A stretch of 34,300 nt of DNA. Source: JAXGRD01 sp050946655 (GTDB lineage: Bacteria; Bacillota; Clostridia; Peptostreptococcales; Anaerovoracaceae). The notes beneath the pieces are model-generated. The model ran no database searches and was not told the origin of the DNA. It saw nothing but the letters and a program-made list of their open reading frames with translations. The stretch is taken from assembly GCA_050946655.1 (NCBI GenBank), contig JBMNVE010000017.1, positions 1-34,300 of the forward strand, written 5' to 3'. A program made the translations under genes and the position numbers. Shown here piece after piece: positions 5,905-13,971 of the stretch (its first letter is position 1; each line of letters begins with the position of its first letter).

Positions 5905-6974
5905 TGGACCAAATCATCATCCAAACCAAAGACCCTTACCGGGTGCTTCTGGGAAGGGATCTCCTTCAACAGACAGGGCCCCTTTGCCGAGAAATTCATG
6001 AACCCTCAAGGGTCTGCATCATCACAGAAGAAAGCATTTTCTCCCTCTACGGAAAGCGTATTGAGGCTTCCTTGGCACGGGAAGGCTATCAGGTCCACAA
6101 AATTTTTCTTCCCGGCGGAGAGGAGACCAAGCGTGCAGATGTTCTTTCTCGCATTTGGGAGACCCTGGCCGAAAAGGAATTTTCCCGCTCGGATCTGCTC
6201 CTGGCCTTGGGGGGAGGGATCATAGGAGACATCACCGGCTTTGCCGCCGCCACTTATCTTCGCGGCATTCCCTTTGTTCAAGTACCTACCACTTTTTTGG
6301 CTGCGGTGGATGCCTCTGTAGGGGGGAAGACGGCCATCAATCTTTCCCGAGGCAAGAACTTGGCGGGGGCTTTTTGGCAGCCATCTCTCGTCCTATTTGA
6401 TGGGGCTGTGATGGAAAGCCTACCTGTCACCTGCCTTCAGGACGGCATGGCGGAAGTGATCAAATGCGCTGTCATTGCTGACTCATCGCTATTTAACGAT
6501 GTATCAAAAATGACCTTTCCCCTATCCGATGAAAAGGTCTTTCGCTGCGTTTATTCCGCAATAAAAATCAAGGGGCAGTTGGTTGCCTCCGATGAAAGAG
6601 ATCTGGGCAAGCGCCAACTGCTGAACTTTGGACACACCCTGGGACACGCCATAGAGCAGGCCAGCAATTACGAAATTTCCCACGGTCACGGGGTGGCCAT
6701 GGGCATGGTTTTTTGTGCACGGGCAAGCCTATCCTTAGGCTGGAGCAGGGAAGACTGCCTGACCCCCATCCAAGAAGTTTTGCAGCGCCAGGGGTTTCCT
6801 CTTTCCTGCCCATTCTCTTCCCGAGAGCTGGAAGAAGCCATCTTGAGGGATAAAAAGCGAAAGGGAGCGTCCATCACTTTGGTGATCCCCCAAAAGATCG
6901 GTAGTTGCGTGCTGAAGGAAATTCCTTTGGATCACCTGATGGACTTCATAGAAAGGGGCTTGTATGAACATTAA
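5904..6974 (+). CDS. aroB: 3-dehydroquinate synthase
   Basis: Protein of 356 residues, normal length, that cyclises DAHP to 3-dehydroquinate using NAD+ and a divalent metal. It shows GGEETKRADV, LALGGGIIGDITGFAAATYLRGIPFVQVPTTFLAAVDASVGGKTAIN (nucleotide- and substrate-binding core), MAEVIKCAVI, LNFGHTLGHAIE and SHGHGVAMGM with the metal-binding Glu and His residues. The ATG shares its A with the tyrA stop (TAATG), and AGGAG precedes it by eight bases. Second pathway enzyme, co-translated with its neighbours. Confidence 0.95.
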   Translation: MDQIIIQTKDPYRVLLGRDLLQQTGPLCREIHEPSRVCIITEESIFSLYGKRIEASLAREGYQVHKIFLPGGEETKRADVLSRIWETLAEKEFSRSDLLLALGGGIIGDITGFAAATYLRGIPFVQVPTTFLAAVDASVGGKTAINLSRGKNLAGAFWQPSLVLFDGAVMESLPVTCLQDGMAEVIKCAVIADSSLFNDVSKMTFPLSDEKVFRCVYSAIKIKGQLVASDERDLGKRQLLNFGHTLGHAIEQASNYEISHGHGVAMGMVFCARASLSLGWSREDCLTPIQEVLQRQGFPLSCPFSSRELEEAILRDKKRKGASITLVIPQKIGSCVLKEIPLDHLMDFIERGLYEH

Positions 6975-8130
6975 GATTTGGCCGCATTTGCTTCAGGGAG
7001 AAGTTCCGGCCATCCCGTCTAAATCCCACGGCCATCGCCTGCTGATCTGCGCCGCTCTTGCCGGCGCCATGGAAACCGTCCAAGTGGACATTCCTTCTCA
7101 GGACATTTTGGCCACCCGAGAGTGTCTGGATCGGCTACGGGACCCGGACCCGGTTTTAGATTGTAGAGAAAGCGGCTCGACCTTGCGCTTTCTCCTCCCC
7201 ATAGTCATGACCGGATCTCATCGTGCCACCTTCCTTCGCAAGGGAAGGTTAAAGGATAGGCCTCTGTCTCCGCTGAAGGAAGAGATGGAAGCCCATGGCT
7301 GCACTTTCCGAGAAGATCCCCAAGGCAAGCTCTTTGTAACGGGACCCATGAGGGGGGGCGAGTTTTCTCTGCCGGGAAACGTCAGCTCTCAGTTCATCAC
7401 CGGACTTCTCATGGCTCTGCCCCTGCTTCCCTCCGGAGGCCACGTCCGATTGACCACACCCCTACAGTCCGCACCCTATGTGGACCTCACCCTTCAAGTC
7501 CTTGAAGAGTTCGGGATATCCGTAGAGGTAGACGATCGTACCTATACCGTTGCCGGAAATCAATCCTACATCAGCCCGGGATCTCGTCAGGCGGAAGGAG
7601 ACTGGTCCAACGCAGCATTCTTTCTCACCGCTTCATCTCTGGGATCTTCGGTTACATGCACCGGCCTGGATCAAGGGTCCAAGCAAGGAGATAAGGCCAT
7701 CGTTCCATTGCTTTCCCGGATGGACCGGGAGGAATACCGGCAAATCGATGCATCCCAGATCCCCGATCTGGTGCCCATCCTCGCCGTAAAGGCCGCCCTC
7801 ACCCCGGGCACCACCCGCATCACCAATGCGGAAAGGCTGCGGATCAAGGAAAGCGACCGCCTTCAGGTAATGGCCCATAACATCAGCACCCTGGGTGGGG
7901 ACATCCGTATCCTTCCTGACGGCCTGCTGATTCAAGGTGGCAGCTTGAAAGGAGGAGAGGTGGATGGGGCCGGGGATCACCGCATCGTCATGTCCATGGC
8001 CATCGCCGCCACAAGGTGTCAAGGGCCGGTGACGATCTTGGGGGCAGAGGCGGTGGATAAATCCTATCCCACATTTTTTGATGAATTCCGAAGGCTGGGA
8101 GGTGTTATTGATGAAGTCGAACCTAGGTAA
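6964..8130 (+). CDS. aroA: EPSP synthase (3-phosphoshikimate 1-carboxyvinyltransferase)
   Basis: Protein of 388 residues that transfers the enolpyruvyl group from PEP to shikimate 3-phosphate. It overlaps the end of aroB by 11 bases. Visible motifs are PSKSHGHRLLICAAL (substrate-binding Lys), ESGSTLRFLLPI, KDRPLSPLKEEM, SSQFITGLLMALPLL, DWSNAAFFL, DLVPILAVKAAL (catalytic Asp), ERLRIKESDRL and the near-terminal DHRIVMSMAIAA. It is shorter than the common ~430 residues but contains all core motifs, as in other compact clostridial forms. AAAGGGG ahead of ATG 6964 acts as ribosome binding site. Confidence 0.93.
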   Translation: MNIKIWPHLLQGEVPAIPSKSHGHRLLICAALAGAMETVQVDIPSQDILATRECLDRLRDPDPVLDCRESGSTLRFLLPIVMTGSHRATFLRKGRLKDRPLSPLKEEMEAHGCTFREDPQGKLFVTGPMRGGEFSLPGNVSSQFITGLLMALPLLPSGGHVRLTTPLQSAPYVDLTLQVLEEFGISVEVDDRTYTVAGNQSYISPGSRQAEGDWSNAAFFLTASSLGSSVTCTGLDQGSKQGDKAIVPLLSRMDREEYRQIDASQIPDLVPILAVKAALTPGTTRITNAERLRIKESDRLQVMAHNISTLGGDIRILPDGLLIQGGSLKGGEVDGAGDHRIVMSMAIAATRCQGPVTILGAEAVDKSYPTFFDEFRRLGGVIDEVEPR

Positions 8131-9091
8131 GCATATCTGTGTCACTATATTTGGCGGCTCCCACGAAGACCATATCGGCGTCACCATAGAGGGAATGGAT
8201 TTCAAGCCGGAAGAGGTGGATATGGAAAAGCTCCAGGCCTTCCTTAAGCGACGGGCCCCGGGGAATTCTCCCTACGCCACAGCAAGAAAGGAAGATGATA
8301 TTCCCCTGCTCACAGGAACTGATCCCATTACCTACATCATCAGGAACAAGGATCGACGCTCTTCAGACTATGACAAGCACCGGAATATCCCCAGGCCTGG
8401 CCACGCGGATTACGGTGCATGGGTCAAATACAAGGGGCGGCTCAATATGGCAGGAGGCGGGCCTTTTTCCGCGCGGATGACTGCACCCCTTTGCATCGCC
8501 GGGGGCATCGCCCTACAGCTGCTGGAGAGGAAAGGAATTTCTATCTCCGCTAGACTATCCTCTGCGGGAGGCTACCGGGGAGAAGAAATGTATCCTGCTA
8601 TTTTGAAGGCAAAAGAAGAAGGAGACTCCCTGGGGGGCATTGTCTCGGCAGAGGTAACCGGCTGTCCTGCCGGTATCGGCGGGCCTATGTACGACGGCCT
8701 GGAAAGTCTGATTTCACCAATCATCTTTGGCATACCCGGTGTAAAGGGACTGTCCTTTGGGGCAGGCTTTTCTGCGGCGGAAATGTGGGGCTCGGAAAAC
8801 AACGACCCCTTTTTGATGGAAGAGGGCCGCGTGATTACGGCAACCAATCACGCAGGAGGCATACTGGGCGGCATCACCACCGGCATGCCCATCACCTTGG
8901 AGGTCGCCTTCAAGCCCACCTCTTCCATTGCTAAGGAGCAGGATTCCGTGGATCTTTCCGGGAAAGAAAATGTAAAGATGAAGGTGGAAGGGCGCCACGA
9001 TCCCTGCATCGCCGTGAGAGCGGTTCCGGTGGTGGAAGCGGCCCTGGCCTTGGGGTTAATGGATGCCATCATGGCAGAGAATGGAGGATAA
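8111..9091 (+). CDS. aroC: Chorismate synthase
   Basis: Protein of 326 residues that converts EPSP to chorismate with reduced FMN. Recognised by IFGGSHEDHIGVTIEG (family GESHG site, histidine kept), a basic FMN/substrate patch including RRAPG and RKEDD, RRSSDYDKHRNIPRPGHADY, GGGPFSARMTAPL, ITATNHAGGILGGITTG and GRHDPCIAVRAVPVVEAALAL. ATG 8111 is chosen over an upstream in-frame ATG at 8078, because GGGAGGTG lies six bases before it and the protein then starts MKSNLGKHI as expected. It overlaps aroA by 20 bases. It is at the short end of the family and departs from the usual GESHG and RSSARET wording, a divergent clostridial variant rather than a broken gene. Confidence 0.93.
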   Translation: MKSNLGKHICVTIFGGSHEDHIGVTIEGMDFKPEEVDMEKLQAFLKRRAPGNSPYATARKEDDIPLLTGTDPITYIIRNKDRRSSDYDKHRNIPRPGHADYGAWVKYKGRLNMAGGGPFSARMTAPLCIAGGIALQLLERKGISISARLSSAGGYRGEEMYPAILKAKEEGDSLGGIVSAEVTGCPAGIGGPMYDGLESLISPIIFGIPGVKGLSFGAGFSAAEMWGSENNDPFLMEEGRVITATNHAGGILGGITTGMPITLEVAFKPTSSIAKEQDSVDLSGKENVKMKVEGRHDPCIAVRAVPVVEAALALGLMDAIMAENGG

Positions 9092-9093
9092 TG

Positions 9094-10236
9094 ATGAGTA
9101 TTGAAAAATTGAGAGATTCCATCGATGAAATCGATGTCAAGCTGGTTGAACTTTTCCGAGAGAGAATGGAGATCTCCTTGGAGATCGCTAAAGAGAAGCG
9201 AAAACAGTCTCTTCCCACTTTGAATGCGGCAAGAGAAAAAGAGATCCTCTTGGAGGTCAGTCAGCGGCTGGGTGAGCCACTGGACGGCTACGGCCGGATC
9301 TTGTACAACACGATTTTTGATCTGAGCAAGTCCTATCAGAACAATTATCTCAGGGAGGGTTCCCAGCTGGCTGATAAAATAAAGCTGGCCTTGGAGGAGA
9401 CGCCGAAGCTGTTTCCAGAAAAGGCAACGGTGGCCTGCCAGGGGATCCGGGGCTCCTATTCCCAGATCGCCGCGGACAAGTTGTTTACCGTCCCTTCCAT
9501 CATGTACTTCAATACCTTCGATAGTGTATTCAGTGCGGTAGAAAAAGGTCTTTGTCGCTACGGCATTCTTCCCCTGGAAAACAGCTCCTACGGATCGGTG
9601 GGAGCAGTCTATGATCTCATGCGCAAAAGACAATTCTATATCGTCCGCAGCATAAGGCTTCGCGTATCCCATTATCTACTGGGGCTTCCCGGTAGCAAGC
9701 TTTCGGACATCAAGGAAATCGTATCCCATGAACAGGCGCTGGGCCAGTGTGAGGCCTTCCTCAAGTCCATGAAGGATGTGAAGGTGACCGTCTTCGACAA
9801 TACCGCCGAAGCCGCTAAATACGTAGCCCAATCGGGAAGAAAGGATCTTGCCGCCATTGCATCCAAAAGCAGCGGAGACAATTTCAACCTGGATATCCTC
9901 CAAAAGGAGGTCCAGGACAGCGACAACAACTACACCAGGTTTATCTGTATTTCCAAGAAGTTGGAAATCTACCCCGGGGCACACAAGATCGGCCTGATCC
10001 TCTCCCTGCCTCATGAGCCTTCTTCCCTCTATCACATGATCGCCAAGTTTTCCTGTCAGGGTCTGAACCTGACAAAGCTGGAATCCCGGCCCATCCCCGG
10101 CAGCGATTTCGAGTTCATGTTTTATTTCGAGTTGGAGGCCTCCGTCTATTCTCCGGCACTGATCAATCTTCTCAGCGAGCTGGAAGGCAGGCCGGATGTC
10201 TTCGTTTTCCTGGGCAACTATTCGGAGGTCCTGTGA
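9094..10236 (+). CDS. pheA: Bifunctional chorismate mutase/prephenate dehydratase (P-protein)
   Basis: Protein of 380 residues with three parts. Residues 1-85 are an AroQ-type chorismate mutase (LRDSIDEIDVKLVELFRERM, then the AREKEIL helix). About 105-285 is prephenate dehydratase (ACQGIRGSYSQIAA, LPLENSSYGSVGAVYDLM, SHEQALGQC, and NTAEAAKYVAQSGRKDLAAIAS). About 300-375 is an ACT domain with the ESRP motif that binds phenylalanine in feedback-inhibited enzymes. It makes phenylpyruvate, and its mutase domain also supplies prephenate to TyrA. Two adjacent ATGs (9091 and 9094) are possible; 9094 has GGAGG at six bases, while 9091 overlaps the aroC stop (TAATG). Confidence 0.94.
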   Translation: MSIEKLRDSIDEIDVKLVELFRERMEISLEIAKEKRKQSLPTLNAAREKEILLEVSQRLGEPLDGYGRILYNTIFDLSKSYQNNYLREGSQLADKIKLALEETPKLFPEKATVACQGIRGSYSQIAADKLFTVPSIMYFNTFDSVFSAVEKGLCRYGILPLENSSYGSVGAVYDLMRKRQFYIVRSIRLRVSHYLLGLPGSKLSDIKEIVSHEQALGQCEAFLKSMKDVKVTVFDNTAEAAKYVAQSGRKDLAAIASKSSGDNFNLDILQKEVQDSDNNYTRFICISKKLEIYPGAHKIGLILSLPHEPSSLYHMIAKFSCQGLNLTKLESRPIPGSDFEFMFYFELEASVYSPALINLLSELEGRPDVFVFLGNYSEVL

Positions 10237-10238
10237 TC

Positions 10239-11480
10239 ATGGAATACGGTTTGATCGGAGAAAAGCTGGGTCACAGTTATTCCCGGGTGATCCATGAAAT
10301 TCTGGGGGCCTACAGCTACCAACTCTGCCCCCTCTCTCCCGGAGAACTGGCTTCCTTCGTGACAGCCAGGAAGTACAAGGGCCTCAATGTGACCATCCCC
10401 TACAAGCGTCAGGCCCTAAGCCTTTGCGATAGACTGGATCCCATCGCCGAAAGGATCGGGGCAGTAAATACCCTGTACTTCAAGGGGAAGGAACTTTGGG
10501 GGACCAATACCGACTATGATGGCTTTCTCTTCATGCTCAGGCGGGAAGGGATCTCTCTTGCCGGGCAAAAGGTCCTCATCCTGGGGAGCGGCGGGGCATC
10601 TTCCATGGTCCTGACTGCTGCCGCAGATAGGGGCGCACGGGAGGTCCATGTGGCATCCAGAAAGGGCCCCCTCACCTATGACCGGCTACCCGAGGATGTC
10701 CAGGCCATCGTCAACACCACCCCAGTGGGCACCTACCCTCAGGTAGAGAGCCGGCCCTTGGATCTGGCGGAGTTTCCCGCCTGCAATGCTGTGGTGGATC
10801 TAATCTACAATCCGTCAAGGACACGTCTTATGCTCCAGGCCCAAAAGCTGGGGATCCGGTATGCCGGGGGGCTTTCTATGCTGGTTGCTCAGGCCACCAA
10901 GGCGGCGGAATATTTCACGGGAAGAGATGATTTCAGCCGCCGCAACGAGGAAATCATCCAAGCTCTATCCGAAAAAATGACCAACCTGGTCCTCATCGGG
11001 ATGCCCGGCTGTGGCAAGTCCACCTTGGGGAAAAAGGCGGCAGACCGGCTGCAAATGGATTTTTTCGATACGGATCTGGAGATCGCCCGGCGCACCGGAC
11101 GCCGGCCAAAGGACATCATCCAGGAAGAAGGTGAAGCCGTTTTTCGTCAAATCGAAGGGGAAGTAGTGGCGGAGCTGGCCAAGGAACACGGCCGGGTCAT
11201 TGCCACCGGAGGCGGAGTAGTATTAAGTGAAGAAAACATGGCAGCCCTCAAGCAAAACGGCAGGATCATCTATATCCGGCGGCCTCTTCACTGTCTGGCC
11301 CGCTCAGGTCGCCCCCTTTCGGCGAATATGGAAGCACTAAAAAAGATGTCCCAAGTCAGGACACCTTTGTATGAACAATATGCCGATGAGGTGGTGGAAA
11401 ACACCGGTACCCTTGATGATGGGATAGAATTACTGATTCATCGCTTCTTTTCTTCCCATTCCTCCCGGGTGATGGAGTAG
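10239..11480 (+). CDS. Fused shikimate dehydrogenase - shikimate kinase
   Basis: One continuous protein of 413 residues with AroE followed by AroK. The AroE part (1-~240) shows GLIGEKLGHSYSR, NVTIPYK with the catalytic Lys, GAVNTL, NTDYDGF with the catalytic Asp, the Rossmann loop LGSGGASSM and GGLSMLVAQA. The AroK part starts near residue 247 and shows Walker A GMPGCGKST, FFDTD, EGEAVFRQIE, ATGGGVV and the lid region RPLHCLARSGRPL. The two enzymes act on either side of shikimate (reduction of dehydroshikimate, then phosphorylation). No Shine-Dalgarno site precedes the internal ATG at 10977, so a single fused product is expected. Start may be GTG 10233 or ATG 10239; GGAGG at 10224-10228 favours the latter slightly. 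The last 43 bases overlap the opposing GNAT gene. Confidence 0.92.
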   Translation: MEYGLIGEKLGHSYSRVIHEILGAYSYQLCPLSPGELASFVTARKYKGLNVTIPYKRQALSLCDRLDPIAERIGAVNTLYFKGKELWGTNTDYDGFLFMLRREGISLAGQKVLILGSGGASSMVLTAAADRGAREVHVASRKGPLTYDRLPEDVQAIVNTTPVGTYPQVESRPLDLAEFPACNAVVDLIYNPSRTRLMLQAQKLGIRYAGGLSMLVAQATKAAEYFTGRDDFSRRNEEIIQALSEKMTNLVLIGMPGCGKSTLGKKAADRLQMDFFDTDLEIARRTGRRPKDIIQEEGEAVFRQIEGEVVAELAKEHGRVIATGGGVVLSEENMAALKQNGRIIYIRRPLHCLARSGRPLSANMEALKKMSQVRTPLYEQYADEVVENTGTLDDGIELLIHRFFSSHSSRVME

Positions 11481-11980
11481 ACCATGGCATCCCGCACTGA
11501 ACCGTCGTAGACCCGGTAGGTCTGTCGCAGCGTTCCTTCATATTGGAATCCCAGCTTTTCAATGACCCTTTGGGATCGAGCGTTGGTAAGCCCTGTCTGC
11601 ACCGAGAGGATGTCCAGATTCAGCGAGGAAAAAGCGTAGTCCATGATGGCCTCCCCCGCTTCGGTCATAACCCCTCTTCCCCAGAACGCCTCGTCCAGGG
11701 AGTAGCCCATCTCCTTGCTGGCGATGGACGGGCGATGACGATCATCCTCCAGGCCGATGTTCCCGATGATCTGCCCGGTGGCCTTCCAGGTGATCTTCCA
11801 GGTCATGGCGGAAAGAAAGATCTGCCGGATGATCCGCTTGGACTCCCGCCTGCTTTCATGGGGTTTCCAACCGGCATGGGGTCCCACGTTGGGGTTCTTT
11901 GCGTAGGCATAGAGGGCCTCGCTATCCTTCCTTGACCAGGAGGAAAGGATCAGCCTTTCCGTCTCCAGAGATGCAACCAT
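11438..11980 (-). CDS. RimJ/RimL-type GNAT acetyltransferase
   Basis: Protein of 180 residues. The opening LETERLILSSWSRKDSEALYAYAKNP is the standard RimJ/RimL N-terminus; IIGNIGLEDD, EMGYSLDEAFWGRGVMTEAGEAIMDYAF and TGLTNARSQRVIEKLGFQYEGTLRQ give the GNAT core and acetyl-CoA site. Relatives acetylate ribosomal-protein N-termini or small amines; the target here is unknown. Start ATG 11980 is chosen because AAGGAGG, which includes the stop codon of the upstream gene, lies six bases ahead; the ATG at 11986 abuts that site. Last gene of the - strand operon. Its 3' end overlaps the aroE/K end by 43 bases. Confidence 0.85.
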   Translation of the reverse strand: MVASLETERLILSSWSRKDSEALYAYAKNPNVGPHAGWKPHESRRESKRIIRQIFLSAMTWKITWKATGQIIGNIGLEDDRHRPSIASKEMGYSLDEAFWGRGVMTEAGEAIMDYAFSSLNLDILSVQTGLTNARSQRVIEKLGFQYEGTLRQTYRVYDGSVRDAMVYSITREEWEEKKR

Positions 11981-11991
11981 GCTCATCCTCC

Positions 11992-13971
11992 TTATTCCGT
12001 CGTGCTGAGGATCTTGTTATCCTTTTCCACCTGGCTGACCTTCATTTTTGAAACATCCTTCGGGTCCACTTCTTCCTTCAACCCAAGGATGGTCGGGCCC
12101 AGATAGACTGTATCCAGTATCTTCCCGTCTAGGTTGATTTTGCTGTATTCCGTAAAGTTCCTTCCCTTGATATAGTACTTTTCTCCCACCTGTACCACTT
12201 CTTCGATGGTGATGTCCGCCACGCCCATCTTCATCTTTGTCCCCTTCAGCGGAGGAACGTTCTTATAGATGTACCGCTTGCCGTACAGCATGTCGTATTG
12301 AAGGGCCTTCAAGTCTTCCATGTATGTCTTGCTGTTTTGGTGTTTCTGGTGGTAGGTAACGAAGGTGCCGTTATGGATGCCGATGCGATCCAGGACTTCC
12401 GGCCCCAGCTGATAGGCGTAGTAATCCTTTTTCTTGTGGTCCATTTTGAAGTTGCTCCAGATGACGTAATCCGTCTGATAGGTATTTCGACCATCCTTCA
12501 GGTTCTCTTCCAGGACGTTGTCGATGGCGGGAAGATGGTCCCCGTACATGACAACGATCACTTTTTCATCGTATTTTTCCAACTCTGCCAACAACTGCTT
12601 GACGAAGTCATCCATTTCATATATCTGGTTCACATAGTATTCCCATGCCCATTTCAGCTCCTGGGACGGGGCATTGAGCACCCGGATCTTAGGCTCTTTC
12701 AGCACTTCCTCCGTGGGATATTTCCCGTGGCCCTGAACGGAGATGGCATAGATATAGTCTTTGCCGGGGGAAGAGCGAAGGGCGTCCATGATCCCTCCGG
12801 TGAGGACGTAATCCTTGGCCCACTTCTTGGGGGTCTTGCTGATGTTGCTCATGTACTCCAGGGACGTAAAGGTGTCGTAACCCAGGTTGACAAAGACCTC
12901 GTTCCGCTTGTAGAATGCGGCTCGATAATTGTGGAGCGCATGGGTGGAATATCCCATTTCCTTCAGGTTATATGGGATGCTTTCACAGGTCTTCTTTACG
13001 ATGATGGACTTATAGGGATACTCTCCCGGCCCGAAAAACTTGGTGTTCATCCCGGTCATGGCTTCAAACTCCGTATTGGCCGTTCCCGCCCCCATAGACG
13101 GTACGTGCAGCCTGCCGGAGGAGTAGTCCTTCATGAGCTTTCTATAGTTGGGGATGGGGTCCTTGGAAAGGGTTATCCCTTTTACGGTAGAGGGGTCCAT
13201 AAAGGATTCCAGCTGGAGAAAAACAATGTTGGGTCGGTCCTTATCGTCTTGGATCTGCCTACCGGGAACGGTGGTTTCCAGCTCTTTATCGGTAAATATC
13301 CCCCGGATCATTTCCTCTGAGTATCCGGCCGGGCGACCTACACCCTTGGCCAGCCAGGTGGCCAAAAAACAGTAGACAAAACCGTTGTCCCGGTAGCCGT
13401 AGGCCAAGTTGGGAAAGTGGGTGTCCACCAATTTTGCCTTGGTGGCCAGCAATGTTCCGCCGGTAGCCAGCCCGCAAATGAGAAGGATCACGGCTACCCC
13501 TCGCTTATAGTCGATTTTTTCCCTGCTCACCGGCAGCTTGCGGAACAGGATGATGATGGTCAAAATCAAAGCCACCATTCCCAAAATAAAGAGAACGATC
13601 TGCTTCGTGGAAAAATAAGTGTTGATCAGGGAAAAGCCATCCTTGATCTCCATGATGTCATAGGTGGTAAAGGGTGTCATTCGGTTGCCCAGGATAACAC
13701 CGTTGACCACGCCCAAAAGCACCCAGAGCCCGGACATCATCACCAAGGCAAAGGCCTTATGGCGAAAGAGCATGGTAAAACTCAGGGTGACGAAAATCAG
13801 TAGGGTGTTGAACAGAAACACCACGGGACTTTCCAGGAACCAAAGCAGGCCTCCTGCCGCAGACTGCCTGGCCAGAGTCTCAATGAACAAATTGAGCAAG
13901 ATGGCCGCCACCACACAGATACCGATGTAATTGTGCAGATATTTTCTGTAACATTTCTTGAGTTTATCCAT
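11992..13971 (-). CDS. LTA-synthase-family membrane sulfatase/phosphoglycerol transferase
   Basis: Protein of 659 residues. The first ~210 residues hold about five membrane helices; an extracellular alkaline-phosphatase-like domain follows. Key sites are NIVFLQLESFMDP (metal-binding Glu), GAGTANTEFEAMTGMN (catalytic Thr), KRNEVFVNLGYD, and VVMYGDHLPA with metal-binding Asp and His. These are the sites of LtaS-type enzymes, which build polyglycerolphosphate chains or add phosphoglycerol from phosphatidylglycerol outside the cell. The last ~80 residues (VADITIEEVVQVGEKYYIKGRNF and beyond) look like a beta-rich IPT/TIG-type domain, not part of the classical enzyme. ATG 13971 is chosen because it overlaps the rsmA stop by eight bases and starts a natural MDKLKK N-terminus. 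The polymer made cannot be predicted. Confidence 0.85.
   Translation of the reverse strand: MDKLKKCYRKYLHNYIGICVVAAILLNLFIETLARQSAAGGLLWFLESPVVFLFNTLLIFVTLSFTMLFRHKAFALVMMSGLWVLLGVVNGVILGNRMTPFTTYDIMEIKDGFSLINTYFSTKQIVLFILGMVALILTIIILFRKLPVSREKIDYKRGVAVILLICGLATGGTLLATKAKLVDTHFPNLAYGYRDNGFVYCFLATWLAKGVGRPAGYSEEMIRGIFTDKELETTVPGRQIQDDKDRPNIVFLQLESFMDPSTVKGITLSKDPIPNYRKLMKDYSSGRLHVPSMGAGTANTEFEAMTGMNTKFFGPGEYPYKSIIVKKTCESIPYNLKEMGYSTHALHNYRAAFYKRNEVFVNLGYDTFTSLEYMSNISKTPKKWAKDYVLTGGIMDALRSSPGKDYIYAISVQGHGKYPTEEVLKEPKIRVLNAPSQELKWAWEYYVNQIYEMDDFVKQLLAELEKYDEKVIVVMYGDHLPAIDNVLEENLKDGRNTYQTDYVIWSNFKMDHKKKDYYAYQLGPEVLDRIGIHNGTFVTYHQKHQNSKTYMEDLKALQYDMLYGKRYIYKNVPPLKGTKMKMGVADITIEEVVQVGEKYYIKGRNFTEYSKINLDGKILDTVYLGPTILGLKEEVDPKDVSKMKVSQVEKDNKILSTTE

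Noticed and set aside
12298..13320. 340-codon open frame on the + strand
   Set aside because: It is antisense to the LTA-synthase-like gene, whose sequence has clear family motifs; the + strand translation resembles no protein family and is a codon-usage shadow.
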